Below are positions 25,949 to 37,965 of a stretch of DNA of 64,000 bases, in pieces. The number at the start of each line of letters is the position of its first letter. Position 1 is the stretch's first letter. Source of the DNA: Micromonospora sp. M71_S20. GTDB taxonomy: Bacteria; Actinomycetota; Actinomycetes; Mycobacteriales; Micromonosporaceae. The stretch covers positions 4,650,001 to 4,714,000 of the forward strand of contig NZ_RCCV01000001.1 in assembly GCF_003664255.1 (NCBI RefSeq), read 5' to 3'. Under the pieces are notes generated by a model that saw only the letters and a list, made by a program, of their open reading frames with translations, ran no database searches and was not told the origin of the DNA. Made by a program: the position numbers and the translations under genes.

Positions 25949-27219
25949 GGCAGCACCCGCCCCGACAGCCGGCGGAACACCATCGCCGACTGGAAACCGC
26001 CGAACCCGCTGCCCACCGAGAGCGCCACGTCGACCGGCAGCTCCCGCGCCTCGTTCGGGACGTAGTCCAGGTCGCACTCCGGGTCGCGGGTGCTCCAGTT
26101 GGCCGTCGGCGGCACCACGCCGAACTCCACGGCCAGCGCGCACGCGGCCATCTCGATCGAGCCGATCGCGCCGAGCGAGTGCCCGACCATCGACTTGATC
26201 GAGCTGATCGGCACCCGGTACGCGGCCTGACCCAGCGCCCGCTTGAACGCGGCGGTCTCGTGCCGGTCGTTCTGCCGGGTGCCCGAGCCGTGGGCGCTGA
26301 TGTAGGAGACCTGCTCGGGGGCGATGCGGCCCTGCTTCAGCGCGGCCGAGATGGCCAGCCCCATCTCCAGCCCGTCAGGCCGCAGCCCCGTCATGTGGTA
26401 GCCGTTGCTGCGGCTGGCGTAGCCGGCCACCTCGCAGTAGACGTGCGCCCCGCGGCGCCGGGCGTGCCCGGCCTCCTCCAGCACCAGCACCGCCGCCCCC
26501 TCGGCGAGGACGAAGCCGTGCCGGTCGGCGTCGAACGGGCGGGAGGCGTGCGCCGCGTCGTCGTTGTCCGGGCTGGTCGCCTTGATCGCGTCGAAGGAGG
26601 CGACGGTGACCGGGGAGATCGGCGAGTCGGCGGCCCCGGCCAGCACGATGTCGGCCTCGCCGTCGGCGATGAGCTGGTGGGCGTACCCGATCGCGTCGAT
26701 GCCGGAGGTGCAGCCGGTGGAGACCACCTGCGCGGGGCCGTGCAGCCCGTGCCGGCACGCCACGTCGGCGGCGAGGCTGCTGGGCACGAGCGCCTGGTAG
26801 AGGTACGGGCCGCCGCGCCCGGCGTCGACCAGCCACCGGTTGCCGGCGTCGCTGACCGTGACGTACTCCTGCTCCAGGGCCGTGGTGCCGCCGACGGCGG
26901 TGCCGAGCACCACGCCGGTGCGGTCCCGCTCAGCGTCGGTCAGCTCCAGGCCGGAGTCGGTGACGGCCTCGGCGGCGCAGGCGAGGGCGAATTGCACGTA
27001 CCGGTCGGCGCGTTGCCGCTCGGCCGCGGTGAGGCCGGCGGCGACCGGGTCGAAGTCGCACTCGGCGGCGATCTGGGAGCGGAACGGCGACGGGTCGAAG
27101 AAGGTGATCCGCCGGGTCGCCGTACGCCCCTCGGTGATGGTCTTCCAGAACCGGTCCCGGCTGGCGCCGCCGGGGGCGACCACCCCGACGCCGGTCACCA
27201 CCGTGCGGCGCCCGCTCAC
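25945..27219 (-). CDS. Type II PKS ketosynthase alpha (KS-alpha), spore-pigment type
   Basis: 424 residues from the GTG at 27219, whose ribosome binding site GAGGTG lies in the last copy of a 59-bp repeat. Catalytic Cys170 ([15 protein letters not shown]), His310 ([13 protein letters not shown]) and His347 ([15 protein letters not shown]) are present, and [13 protein letters not shown] closes the protein. [26 protein letters not shown] and [13 protein letters not shown] are typical of aromatic type II KS-alpha. It elongates malonyl units on the carrier protein with the KS-beta partner. Neighbouring cupin, aromatase and TcmI-like genes mirror whiE gene content. Confidence 0.96.
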   Translation of the reverse strand: MSGRRTVVTGVGVVAPGGASRDRFWKTITEGRTATRRITFFDPSPFRSQIAAECDFDPVAAGLTAAERQRADRYVQFALACAAEAVTDSGLELTDAERDRTGVVLGTAVGGTTALEQEYVTVSDAGNRWLVDAGRGGPYLYQALVPSSLAADVACRHGLHGPAQVVSTGCTSGIDAIGYAHQLIADGEADIVLAGAADSPISPVTVASFDAIKATSPDNDDAAHASRPFDADRHGFVLAEGAAVLVLEEAGHARRRGAHVYCEVAGYASRSNGYHMTGLRPDGLEMGLAISAALKQGRIAPEQVSYISAHGSGTRQNDRHETAAFKRALGQAAYRVPISSIKSMVGHSLGAIGSIEMAACALAVEFGVVPPTANWSTRDPECDLDYVPNEARELPVDVALSVGSGFGGFQSAMVFRRLSGRVLP

Positions 27220-27389
27220 GGCGTCACCTCGGTTCGTGACTGCGGGGCTCGCAACCCCGGCTCACTCCTCACGCTCACGGCGACACCTCGGTTCGCGACT
27301 GCGGGGCTCGCAACCCCGGCTCACTCCTCACGCTCACGGCGACACCTCGGTTCGCGACTGCGGGGCTCGCAACCCCGGCTCACTCCTCA
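27213..27389. repeat. Three tandem 59-bp repeats between cupin and KS-alpha genes
   Basis: Copies start at 27213, 27272 and 27331. Copies 2 and 3 are identical as far as I can compare; copy 1 differs at two bases (T for A near its start and T for C before GACTGCGG). Each copy contains the hairpin GGGGCTCGCAACCCC and, on the minus strand, GTGAGGAGTGAGC. Copy 1 overlaps the KS-alpha start codon and supplies its ribosome binding site. The array is bounded by the cupin stop (27393). It looks like an amplified intergenic REP/BOX-type element; possible roles are mRNA stabilisation or partial termination. Confidence 0.92.
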
Positions 27390-27392
27390 CGC

Positions 27393-30603
<3,211 letters not shown>

Positions 30604-30607
<4 letters not shown>

Positions 30608-32325
30608 CGGGCACCCGCCCGGGCACCGAGGCGGGCGGCGCCGAAGCGCCGGAAGCGCTGCCGCCGGCGGCGGACCAGCGTGGCGGGCGGCACGTCGAGC
30701 AGCGGCAGCAGGTGCGCCAGCACCGCCTCGCGCAGCGCCCGGGCGGCGGCCTGCGGATCGTGATGGGCGGCCGGGGCCGGCTCGGGGACGAGGTCGTCGA
30801 CGATCCCGAGCCGGCACAGGTCGGGGGCGGTCAGCCGCAGCGCGCGGGCCGCCTGCGGCGCGGCGCCCCGGTCCGGCCAGAGGATCGCCGCGCAGCCCTC
30901 CGGGCTGATCACGGAGTAGACGGCGTGCTGGAGCATGAGCACCCGGTCGGCCACCGCGAGAGCCAGCGCACCACCGCTGCCGCCCTCGCCGGTGATCACG
31001 GCGACGACGGGGGTGGGCAGCACGGTCAGGGCGAGGATGTTCTCCGCGATGGCCGCCGCCTGGCCCTGCTCCTCGGCCCGCACGCCGGGATCCGCCCCGG
31101 GGGTGTCGACGAGGGTGACCACCGGCAGGCCGAGGCGGGCGGCGAGGCGCATCAGCCGCAGCGCCTTGCGGTGCCCCGCCGGGCTGGCCATGCCGAAGTT
31201 GCGCCCGACCAGCTCGGCGGTGGTGTGTCCCTTCTGGTGCCCGATGACCATGACCGGCCGCCCGTCGAGCCGGGCCAGCCCGCCCACCACGGCCGGGCAG
31301 TCCGCGCCGAGCCGGTCGCCGTGCAGCTCGACGAAGCCGTCGAACGCCGTCTCCAGGTAGTCCAGCGTGGTCGGACGGCCCGGGTGCCGGGCCAGCCGTA
31401 CCGTCTCCCAGGCGTCGCCGCCCGGGCCCGGCGCCGTCGTGGCGGCGGCCCCGCCGGCCGGCCGCGCCACCAGCGGCGACGGCTCCTGCCGGGGTACGCC
31501 GGCACGCGACGCCGGCCGCCGCCCGGCCCGCGCGGCGGCGAGCAGCGCCACCAGCCGCCCCCGCAGGGCGTGCCGGGGCACCACCATGTCGACCTGGCCG
31601 TGCCGGAGCAGGAAGTCGGCGGTCTGGAAGCCCTCCGGCAGGTCCCGGCCGGTGACCTGCCGGATCACCCGGGGGCCGGCGAAGCCCATCCGCGCCCCGC
31701 TCTCGGCGAGCACCACGTCGGTGTTGGTGGCGAACGAGGCGGCCACGCCCCCGTACGTCGGGTCGGTGAGCACGCTGACGGTGAGCAGGCCGGCCTCCCG
31801 CAGCGCGGCGATCGCCTGGCTGACCGTGGCCATCTGCATCAGCGACAGGGCGCCCTCCTGCATCCGCGCCCCGCCGGAGGCGGTGACCAGGACCAGCGGG
31901 ACCCCGTCGGCCAGGGCCCGCTCGGCCGCCAGGGTGATCAGCTCCCCCACGACACAGCCCAGGCTGCCGCCGAGGAACCGGAAGTCCATCACGGCGAGCA
32001 CGCACGGATGCCGCCCCACGGCGGCGGTGCCGCAGACGACCGCCTCGGCCAGACCCGTGCCGGCCCGCGCCGCGGTGAGCCGGTGCGGGTACGGCAGCAG
32101 GTCGACGAAGCCGATCGGGTCGACCTCGGCCGGCCGCTCCGGCAGGGCGGTGAACGACCCCGGGTCGACGAGTTGGCGCAGCCGCTCGGGCGCGTCGACC
32201 CGGGCGTGCGCCCCGCACTCGGGGCAGACGTCGAGGTTGCGCCGCAGCCGCTTGCGGTACAGCAGGGTGGCGCAGCCGCCGCAGCGGGACCAGAGCTGTC
32301 CCTCGCGGGGCGCGGTGGCGGTCAC
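30604..32325 (-). CDS. accDA: Acetyl-CoA carboxylase carboxyltransferase, fused AccD-AccA
   Basis: 573 residues. The N-terminal half is the beta subunit with a four-Cys zinc ribbon (Cys15, Cys18, Cys34, Cys37 in SRCGGCATLL and VCPECGAH) and the VTASGGARMQEGALSLMQM core. A Pro/Ala-rich linker near residues 265-300 leads to the alpha half, with LDYLETAFDGFVELHGDR, GHQKGHTT and GEGGSGGALALAVADRVLMLQ. It transfers the carboxyl group from biotin to acetyl-CoA. Fusion of AccD and AccA occurs in several actinobacterial and PKS-associated carboxylases. Coupled by GTGA overlaps to the cyclase before and AccB after. Confidence 0.94.
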
Positions 32326-32660
32326 GACGACCGCCCGACGGGCGCGGCGTCGAAGCGGTAGAAGCAGCGGGCCATCGCGTCGCGCGGCTCCCGCCACGTG
32401 GGCAGGTACGGCGACACGTACGGCCGCAGCCGGGCGCTCACCCTGGCGAACTCGGGGTGTCCCCGGGCCGCCTCGACCGCTCCCCCGCCCGGCGTCTCCG
32501 TCTCCAGCAGGTGCACGTACAGGTCACCCAGCCGGTAGAGCGACCGGTGCCGGACACCGACCAGGCGCGGCAGTTCGGTCGCGTCGGACTCGGCGAAGAT
32601 CTCGGCGACGCGCGCCTCGGCGCTCGGCACCACCTTCGCGACGATCAGCGAACGGTCCAT
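32322..32660 (-). CDS. TcmI-family polyketide cyclase, first gene of operon B
   Basis: 112 residues starting with the ATG at 32660 behind a GGAGGGAGG ribosome binding site. The sequence MDRSLIVAKVVPSAEARVAEIF followed by AESDATELPRLVGVRHRSLY and DLYVHLLETE is the WhiE-ORFVII/TcmI-type ferredoxin-fold cyclase that closes later rings. It is about 70% alike, by eye, to the product of the gene at 34012 across the divergent promoter region. A longer in-frame opening exists to 32705 but has no family similarity and worse upstream context. Confidence 0.93.
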   Translation of the reverse strand: MDRSLIVAKVVPSAEARVAEIFAESDATELPRLVGVRHRSLYRLGDLYVHLLETETPGGGAVEAARGHPEFARVSARLRPYVSPYLPTWREPRDAMARCFYRFDAAPVGRSS

Positions 32661-32744
32661 GGACGGGCCTCCCTCCACGGCATCCGGCGTCGGTGACGAC
32701 GGCACCGGCCGAGCCGGACGACTGGCGACACGATCCGGTCCCGG

Positions 32745-32762
32745 GCGTCACGGCGGCGTCAC
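32745..32762 (-). promoter_or_regulatory. SARP-box pair for operon B (GTGACGC-N4-GTGACGC)
   Basis: On the minus strand two identical heptamers GTGACGC (762-756 and 751-745 of 32xxx) are 11 bp apart, the spacing bound by SARP regulators. Eight to nine bases downstream is GATCGT (complement of 32730-32735), a possible -10. The leader to the cyclase ATG would be about 60 bases. Confidence 0.7.
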
Positions 32763-32792
32763 CGGCGACCGCCGAGCGGCGACGCAGCTTCC

Positions 32793-32810
32793 GTGACGCT
32801 GCGTTGACGC
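32793..32810 (+). promoter_or_regulatory. SARP-box pair facing the SARP gene (GTGACGC-N4-TTGACGC)
   Basis: GTGACGC at 32793-32799 and TTGACGC at 32804-32810 repeat with an 11-bp period on the plus strand, mirroring the pair at 32745. TATCCG at 32819 could be the -10. It suggests auto-activation of the regulator gene or co-activation of the rightward genes. Confidence 0.6.
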
Positions 32811-32916
32811 CACCTGTGTATCCGCCGTGCACCACCGATCATCCGACGTGGACTATCCGCAGTTAGGAAGGGTTCTCGTGGGACGCCGACAGGCAAGCGC
32901 GATCCCGTACAGGATA

Positions 32917-32944
32917 TTGACCGAGAGTGACCACAATTGATAAT
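32917..32944 (+). promoter_or_regulatory. Promoter of the SARP gene
   Basis: TTGACC at 32917-32922 and GATAAT at 32939-32944 are separated by 16 bases, in the only AT-rich patch of the gap. This is close to the principal-sigma consensus and would start an mRNA near 32951. Confidence 0.6.
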
Positions 32945-33078
32945 CTTCGTCACGGTCAGCCCGGCGGCCGCGGTGCGCGACGCCGTGCCGCGGCGGAGCG
33001 ACCCGACAGTGGGGTCATGGGCAGCCGCGCCGGGGACAGCAGACGAGTCGGGACGTGCGTTCCGCAGGGGGTGCCGCC

Positions 33079-33888
33079 GTGGCCGCTGATCGATCGACGC
33101 CGACCACCGATTGCCGTGCCGACGCCGAGATCTCCCTGCACCTGCTCGGCGGGTTCCGGCTGCTGCACGGCGACGCGCCGGTCGTGGTGCCGCGCGGCCT
33201 GCAACGCGTCATCGCGCTGATCGGGCTGCGCCCCGGCGCCACCCGCAGCAACCTGGCCGGCCTGCTCTGGCCGGACGCGCCGGAGGACCGCGCGCTGTCG
33301 TCCCTGCGGACCGCGCTGTGGCGGCTGCGCCAGGATCCCTGCTGCCCGATCACCACCTCCGGCGACACGGTCTCCCTCGGCCCGGTCGTCCGGGTCGACG
33401 TCGACGCGCTCGTCGGCACCGCGGCGCGGGTACGCGAGGGCGACGACCCGTGCGCCGCCGCCGCGCTCGCCGCCGGCCGGCACGACCTGCTCCCCGGCTG
33501 GTACGACGACTGGGTGCTGGCCGACCGGGAGCGGCTGCGCCAACTGCGCCTGCACATGCTGGAGGAACTGGCCGGCCAGCACCTGTCGGCGGGCCGCCAC
33601 GGCGCAGCCCTGGAAGCCGCGTTGGAGGCGATGGCCGCCGAACCCCTGCGCGAGACGCCGCACCGGCTGGTGGTCCGCATCCACCTCGCCGAGGGCAACG
33701 CCTTCGAGGCCGTGCACGCCTTCTACGTCTACCGCGACCTGCTGCTGCGGGAACTGCGGCTGGAGCCCTCGGCGGCGATGACCGCCCTGCTCGACGACAC
33801 CCTCGCACCGATCCGCGAGGCCACCCGCACGGCCCCGGCCGGGCCCCGCCAGGCGCCGTCCACCCGGATCGCGCCCCACGCGCGCTGA
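33079..33888 (+). CDS. SARP-family (AfsR/RedD-type) pathway-specific activator
   Basis: 269 residues from GTG 33079, which has AGGGGG eight bases upstream; an in-frame GTG at 33055 would add eight residues. The N-terminal winged helix runs from ISLHLLGGFRLLHGDAPVVV to the end of RTALWRLRQDP and DTVSLGPVVRVDVDALVG. The bacterial transcriptional activation domain follows, with AGRHDLLPGWYDDWVLADRERLRQLRLH and RIHLAEGNAFEAVHAFYVYR. It is a small SARP without ATPase domain. It probably activates operon B and the rightward cyclase/hydroxylase genes through the 11-bp-spaced heptamer pairs. Confidence 0.94.
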   Translation: MAADRSTPTTDCRADAEISLHLLGGFRLLHGDAPVVVPRGLQRVIALIGLRPGATRSNLAGLLWPDAPEDRALSSLRTALWRLRQDPCCPITTSGDTVSLGPVVRVDVDALVGTAARVREGDDPCAAAALAAGRHDLLPGWYDDWVLADRERLRQLRLHMLEELAGQHLSAGRHGAALEAALEAMAAEPLRETPHRLVVRIHLAEGNAFEAVHAFYVYRDLLLRELRLEPSAAMTALLDDTLAPIREATRTAPAGPRQAPSTRIAPHAR

Positions 33889-33915
33889 GGCGGCGTCACC
33901 GGCACGGCGGGGCGA

Positions 33916-33933
33916 GTGACGGACAGGTGACAG
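33916..33933 (+). promoter_or_regulatory. SARP-box pair upstream of the rightward cyclase gene (GTGACGG-N4-GTGACAG)
   Basis: GTGACGG at 33916-33922 and GTGACAG at 33927-33933 repeat with an 11-bp period. CACGGT at 33943-33948 fits a -10 placed nine bases further on. It is the third pair with the same spacing and the same core GTGAC in the locus. Confidence 0.7.
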
Positions 33934-34011
33934 TCGTCGGGGCACGGTGGGCCGCACAGCAGTCCGTGGTCTCCGACGTGCTCGCGGAGCGCCACCGACG
34001 AGAGGGGTCCC

Positions 34012-34362
34012 ATGAGCCGTCTTCTGATCGTCAGCAGGATCATCCCGGGCGCGGAGGGACGGGTGGCGCAGATCTTCGCCGAGTCCGACGCGACCGAACT
34101 GCCCGCCCTCACCGGGGTCCGGCACCGGTCCCTGTACTGCCTGCACGACCTGTGCGTACACCTGATGGAGACCGCCGACGTGGCCCCGGACGCGTTGGCC
34201 GACGCCCGCAACCACCCGCTCTACCGCCAGGTCAACGAGCGGCTGTCCGCGCACACCACGCCGTACCTGCCGACCTGGCGCTCGCCGCGCGACGCGATCG
34301 CGGGCTGCTTCTACCGGTGGGACGCCGCCGACGCGGCGGCGTCGTCGCAGCCGGCCGGCTGA
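34012..34362 (+). CDS. TcmI-family polyketide cyclase (second copy)
   Basis: 116 residues: MSRLLIVSRIIPGAEGRVAQIF, then AESDATELPALTGVRHRSLY, DLCVHLMETAD and near the end PYLPTWRSPRDAIAGCFYRW. It is a clear paralogue of the product at 32322, including the C-terminal PYLPTW-x-PRDA segment. A GAGAGGGG ribosome binding site precedes the ATG. With the hydroxylase downstream it forms a small unit controlled by its own SARP-box pair. WhiE has a single cyclase of this type, so two copies suggest two ring-closing steps or subfunctionalisation. Confidence 0.93.
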   Translation: MSRLLIVSRIIPGAEGRVAQIFAESDATELPALTGVRHRSLYCLHDLCVHLMETADVAPDALADARNHPLYRQVNERLSAHTTPYLPTWRSPRDAIAGCFYRWDAADAAASSQPAG

Positions 34363-34376
34363 ACGGGGCGGTCGCC

Positions 34377-35726
34377 ATGTCCTCCAGACCACCCCACGTC
34401 CTGATCGTCGGGGCCGGCACGGGCGGGCTGTGCCTGGCGCACGGCCTGCGCCGGGCCGGGATCAGCGTCGCCGTCTACGAGCGGTACCGCACCCGCGGCG
34501 AAGGGCTGCTCGGCTACCGGGTCGGCATCGGGCCGACCGGCAGCCGCGCGCTGCGCGAGTGCCTGCCGCCCGCCCTGTTCGACGTCTACCTCGCCACCTG
34601 CGCCCGCTCCCCCCGCTACTTCAACGTCATCACCCAGGGCATGCGGCGCACGGCCTCGTTCACGCTCCGGCCGGACACCGACCCGGTGGACACCGAACGG
34701 TCCGTCGCCCGGATGACCCTGCGCCAGGTCCTGCTCACGGGCATGGAGGACGTCGTCCACTTCGACAAGGCCTTCACCCGGTACGACCAACGCGACGACG
34801 GCACCGTGACCGCGCACTTCGCCGACGGCAGCACCGCCACCGGTGACCTGCTCGTCGCCGCGGACGGCACGCACTCGGCGGTACGCCGCCAGTACCTGCC
34901 GCACGCGGTCACCCGCGACGCCGGCACCACCAACATCGCCACCCGGATCCCGCTGACCCCGCACACCCGGGGGCTGCTGCCCGAGCGGATCGAACAGGGC
35001 ATCTCGCTGATCTTCGGCACCGGCGGGATGATGGGCGTGCTGCACGTGATGGAGTTCAAGTGGGACCGCGACGGCGCGCTCAAACCCGGCGTCGATCCCG
35101 CCGACGCCGAGCTGCTGCGCGGCTGGCCGGGGCTGCGCCACGACAACACCCGCGACAACATCAACCTGGTCGTCTGGAGCACGGCCCGCCGGTTCCCGCC
35201 CGACGTCATGCAGCTGCGCGGCGAGGACCTGGTCCTGCTCGCCCTGCGGCTCACCCGCAACTGGCACCCCAATCTGCGCGAACTGCTCGCCCGCAGCGAC
35301 CCGGGCAGCGCCCTGCCCATCAAGGTGGCCACCAGCGAGCCGGTGCCGCCCTGGAAGAGCAGCACCGTCACCCTGCTCGGCGACGCCATCCACACGATGA
35401 CGCCGGGACGCGGGGTGGGCGCCAACACGGCCCTACGCGACGCCGCCCTGCTCTGCCGCCAACTGCGGCTGGCCGCCACCGGCGACAAGACGCTGCTCCA
35501 GGCGGTGGCCGACTACGAGGCCGCGATGGTGCCGTACGGGTTCGCCCGGGTCGCCGACTCGCTCAACCGCAGCGGCACCAGTGGGGACGACCGGATGTAC
35601 AAGCCGGTCGTCGGCCGGCTCGCGCTGCTCGGCGCGCGGGGCTACTTCGGCGTCACCAGCCGGGTACCCCGCCTGGCGCGCCGGTTCGTCGACGACTTCT
35701 ACAGCTACCGGGGCGAGGAGGACTGA
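34377..35726 (+). CDS. FAD-dependent aromatic hydroxylase (WhiE-ORFVIII-like)
   Basis: 449 residues. The FAD/NAD-binding motif is VLIVGAGTGGLCLAHGLRRAG at the N-terminus, the DG motif is LLVAADGTHSAVRRQY near residue 165, and the GD motif is VTLLGDAIHTMTPGRGVGAN near residue 335. Length and motif order are those of class A flavoprotein monooxygenases. In whiE-type clusters the equivalent enzyme hydroxylates the cyclised pigment precursor late in the pathway. It is followed by a terminator. Confidence 0.93.
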   Translation: MSSRPPHVLIVGAGTGGLCLAHGLRRAGISVAVYERYRTRGEGLLGYRVGIGPTGSRALRECLPPALFDVYLATCARSPRYFNVITQGMRRTASFTLRPDTDPVDTERSVARMTLRQVLLTGMEDVVHFDKAFTRYDQRDDGTVTAHFADGSTATGDLLVAADGTHSAVRRQYLPHAVTRDAGTTNIATRIPLTPHTRGLLPERIEQGISLIFGTGGMMGVLHVMEFKWDRDGALKPGVDPADAELLRGWPGLRHDNTRDNINLVVWSTARRFPPDVMQLRGEDLVLLALRLTRNWHPNLRELLARSDPGSALPIKVATSEPVPPWKSSTVTLLGDAIHTMTPGRGVGANTALRDAALLCRQLRLAATGDKTLLQAVADYEAAMVPYGFARVADSLNRSGTSGDDRMYKPVVGRLALLGARGYFGVTSRVPRLARRFVDDFYSYRGEED

Positions 35727-35740
35727 CCGTCCGACCGGGA

Positions 35741-35767
35741 CCCCGGCGCCGCCAGTGGGCGCCGGGG
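35741..35767 (+). terminator. Hairpin terminator after the hydroxylase gene
   Basis: A perfect 10-bp GC stem (35741-35750 with 35758-35767) around a 7-base loop, 15 bases after the stop codon. It marks the right end of the polyketide locus. Confidence 0.7.
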
Positions 35768-35963
35768 TTCCCGCGTACCCGCCTGACCGCGCACGGACGT
35801 GGGGACGGCGACCCTCCGTCGCCCCGACGGACACCGCCCGTCGCGACCCGTTGCGCCGCCACAACCGGCACCCGGTCCAGCCTGTCGGCGTGATCGCGCG
35901 TGTGCGAAGCTGCGGCGAGTTTTTCTCGCGGGTTTCCGGACGTGAACGATAGGGAGGTTTGCC

Positions 35964-37055
35964 GTGGCGTGGTCTTTCGGGCACTGGCTGATACTGATCG
36001 TGGCTCTGGTGGTGGGTCTGGCGGGCGGCTGGTTCTGGCGCGGCCGGCAGGACGCGGCGGCCGCCACCCACGGCTCCCCCATGGTGGACGGTGACCCGGT
36101 CGCCGGCATGACCGCCGTGGTGGTCGACCCGCCTCCCGTCGCCACCCTGGACGAAGCGCGCCCCGAGGTGACCGTGGACCCCGCGCCGGACGCGGTCGCC
36201 GACCGCGTCCCCGCCGCGCCCGGGGCCGACGCCGACCCGCGCAGCACCGACGCCCCGCCGGCCACGGTCGTCGCGGCCGACGCGTCCCGGGCCGACGACG
36301 TCGACCCGGCGGAGATGGCGCTGACCGGCGACCCGGTGCCGGCGCCCGACACCGACCCCGTGCCGTCCGACACCGCCGCCGCCCGACCGGAGCACGAGGT
36401 CGTGCTGCCGGTGGCCGCCGAGGTGACCGGCCCCGTCGACCGCCGGCCGGCGGAGGAGCCCGTCCCGGCCGCCGCCGGCCCGACCGAGCCGGAGTCGAAC
36501 GCCGTCGCCCCGACCGAGCCCTCCACCACGCCCGCGCCCACCGCCGACGGCCCGACCGAGCCGACGCTCGCGCCCGTTCCCGCGACCGTCTCCCCCGTCG
36601 AGCCGGAGCCGGCCGCCGCCACCGCGGTCGAGCCGGCCACGCCCGCCACCGAGCCGGCCACGGCCGGCGCCGCGGTCGAGCCGGCCACGGCCGGCGGCGC
36701 ACCCGTCGGGCCCGAGTCGACGCCGGCCGACGCGCCGGTTGAGCCGGTGGTCGTTCCGGCGCCGCGCGGCGAGGTGGACACCCCGGCCGCGACCGACTCC
36801 GACGCCGCCGACGACTTCCGCCGGATCCAGGGCGTGGGCCCGAAGATGGCCGCGGCGTTGCAGGCGGCCGGCATCCGGACGTACCGACAGCTGGCGGAGC
36901 TGGACGAGGCCGCCCTGCGGGAGACGATCCGGGCGGCCGGGCTGCGGGCCGCGCCGAGCCTGGCGACCTGGCCGCAGCAGGCGAAGGTGCTCGCCGGCGC
37001 TCCGCAGGAGGCGGCCGCCGCCCTGCCGACCCCGGTGGGCGGCACCGACGCCTGA
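35964..37055 (+). CDS. Membrane-anchored protein with C-terminal helix-hairpin-helix domain
   Basis: 363 residues from a GTG behind GGGAGGT. Residues 5-24 (FGHWLILIVALVVGLAGGWF) form a single membrane anchor followed by WRGRQD. Residues 45-275 are a low-complexity Pro/Ala/Thr/Glu region with many TEP and VEPAT units. The C-terminus (about 285-345) contains DDFRRIQGVGPKMAAALQAAGI and LAELDEAALRETI, a helix-hairpin-helix of the kind found in DNA-binding or L21/DUF4332-like proteins. It may hold DNA or a nucleoid partner at the membrane, but this is inference. Flanked by two hairpin terminators, so it is its own unit. Confidence 0.78.
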   Translation: MAWSFGHWLILIVALVVGLAGGWFWRGRQDAAAATHGSPMVDGDPVAGMTAVVVDPPPVATLDEARPEVTVDPAPDAVADRVPAAPGADADPRSTDAPPATVVAADASRADDVDPAEMALTGDPVPAPDTDPVPSDTAAARPEHEVVLPVAAEVTGPVDRRPAEEPVPAAAGPTEPESNAVAPTEPSTTPAPTADGPTEPTLAPVPATVSPVEPEPAAATAVEPATPATEPATAGAAVEPATAGGAPVGPESTPADAPVEPVVVPAPRGEVDTPAATDSDAADDFRRIQGVGPKMAAALQAAGIRTYRQLAELDEAALRETIRAAGLRAAPSLATWPQQAKVLAGAPQEAAAALPTPVGGTDA

Positions 37056-37142
37056 CCGGCCTCGCCCCGGCTGCCGTGCTTCTGTTGGCACCGGACGGCG
37101 GTACCCGGTGGGTCGGGTACCGCCGCACGACCGAGCCGCTGT

Positions 37143-37188
37143 CGCCGACATCGCGGCGCCCCGTCCGTCGGGCGCCGCGATGTCGGCG
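37143..37188. terminator. Strong hairpin terminator, 18-bp perfect stem
   Basis: Bases 37143-37160 pair perfectly with 37171-37188 around a 10-base loop, 88 bases after the HhH-protein stop. It is the longest stem found in the window. The remainder of the 37056-37443 gap contains no convincing gene. Confidence 0.75.
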
Positions 37189-37443
37189 TTCCGGGCCGGA
37201 ACCGAGCGGGGGACCGCGCATCGGCTCGCCGCCTGCCCCGGGCAGCGGGCCGCCTCCAGCTCGGGATCGGAGTCGGCGCAGACTGCCGACCCCGCGCGCC
37301 ACCGCCTCGGCCCCGCAGCCTCGTCCGTCCACCCGTCGGCCGTCCGCCGCGCCGGCGCCTCGGCGCCCGGCACCGTTAGCCGTTCATCGCGATTGGGTAC
37401 AACGCCCATCACCTCGAACCACCACACCCTTGCGGAGGCAGCG

Positions 37444-37650
37444 ATGCGCGGCACGTCGATATTCGGAGTCCTGGTCGTCATCTGGCTGATCATCGGCGCG
37501 GTCGCCGCCGGGCAGCGCGGCTACTACAGCGGCGACGACACGAACTGTGCCGAGGCCGGCACGATCCTGGTGACCATCGTCGCCGGGCCGCTCAACTACA
37601 TCGGGGCCAACCCGAAGGTCGACTGCGAACTGCCTCAGCCGTCCAAGTAG
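37444..37650 (+). CDS. Small membrane protein of unknown function
   Basis: 68 residues with a CGGAGG ribosome binding site. Residues 5-24 (SIFGVLVVIWLIIGAVAAGQ) are a membrane segment, then YYSGDDTNCAEAGTILVTIVAGPLNYIGANPKVDCELPQPSK-type sequence with a second hydrophobic patch and two Cys. Similar short proteins are common in actinobacteria without known function. Followed by a terminator, so monocistronic. Confidence 0.72.
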   Translation: MRGTSIFGVLVVIWLIIGAVAAGQRGYYSGDDTNCAEAGTILVTIVAGPLNYIGANPKVDCELPQPSK

Positions 37651-37663
37651 GACGCACTCCTCC

Positions 37664-37690
37664 GGCCCGCGCCCACTCGGGGCGCGGGCC
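37664..37690 (+). terminator. Hairpin terminator after the small membrane protein gene
   Basis: An 11-bp perfect stem (37664-37674 with 37680-37690) with a 5-base loop, 14 bases after the stop. The rest of 37651-37965 shows no gene. Confidence 0.7.
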
Positions 37691-37965
37691 GAGCCGTGTC
37701 CGGGGACCCAACGACGACTCCCCGTCTCCGCCCTTCTCGCCGACGCCGCTCCGGCCGGCGGTGTCCCTCCCCCCGTCGCCCGTCTGGCTCGTGGCACCGG
37801 TGTCCGCGCGCGGTGCGCCACACCGCGTACGGCATCCTAGGAGGCTGGGTCATCGGTGCCAGCGTCCCCGGCCCCGGCCCCCGCCCCCACGGCCCGACGT
37901 TTGTCGGGTCTCGCCGCGGGAACCGGCGTTGCGCCACCAGCGCCGCACGGGACGGGAGCACCGGC

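Noticed and set aside
27213..27389. The three 59-bp repeats as a CRISPR array
   Set aside because: The repeats are directly tandem with no unique spacers, and no cas genes are nearby.
32661..32705. An N-terminal extension of the first TcmI-type cyclase to 32705
   Set aside because: The extra 15 residues have no family similarity, and the ATG at 32660 carries the GGAGGGAGG ribosome binding site.
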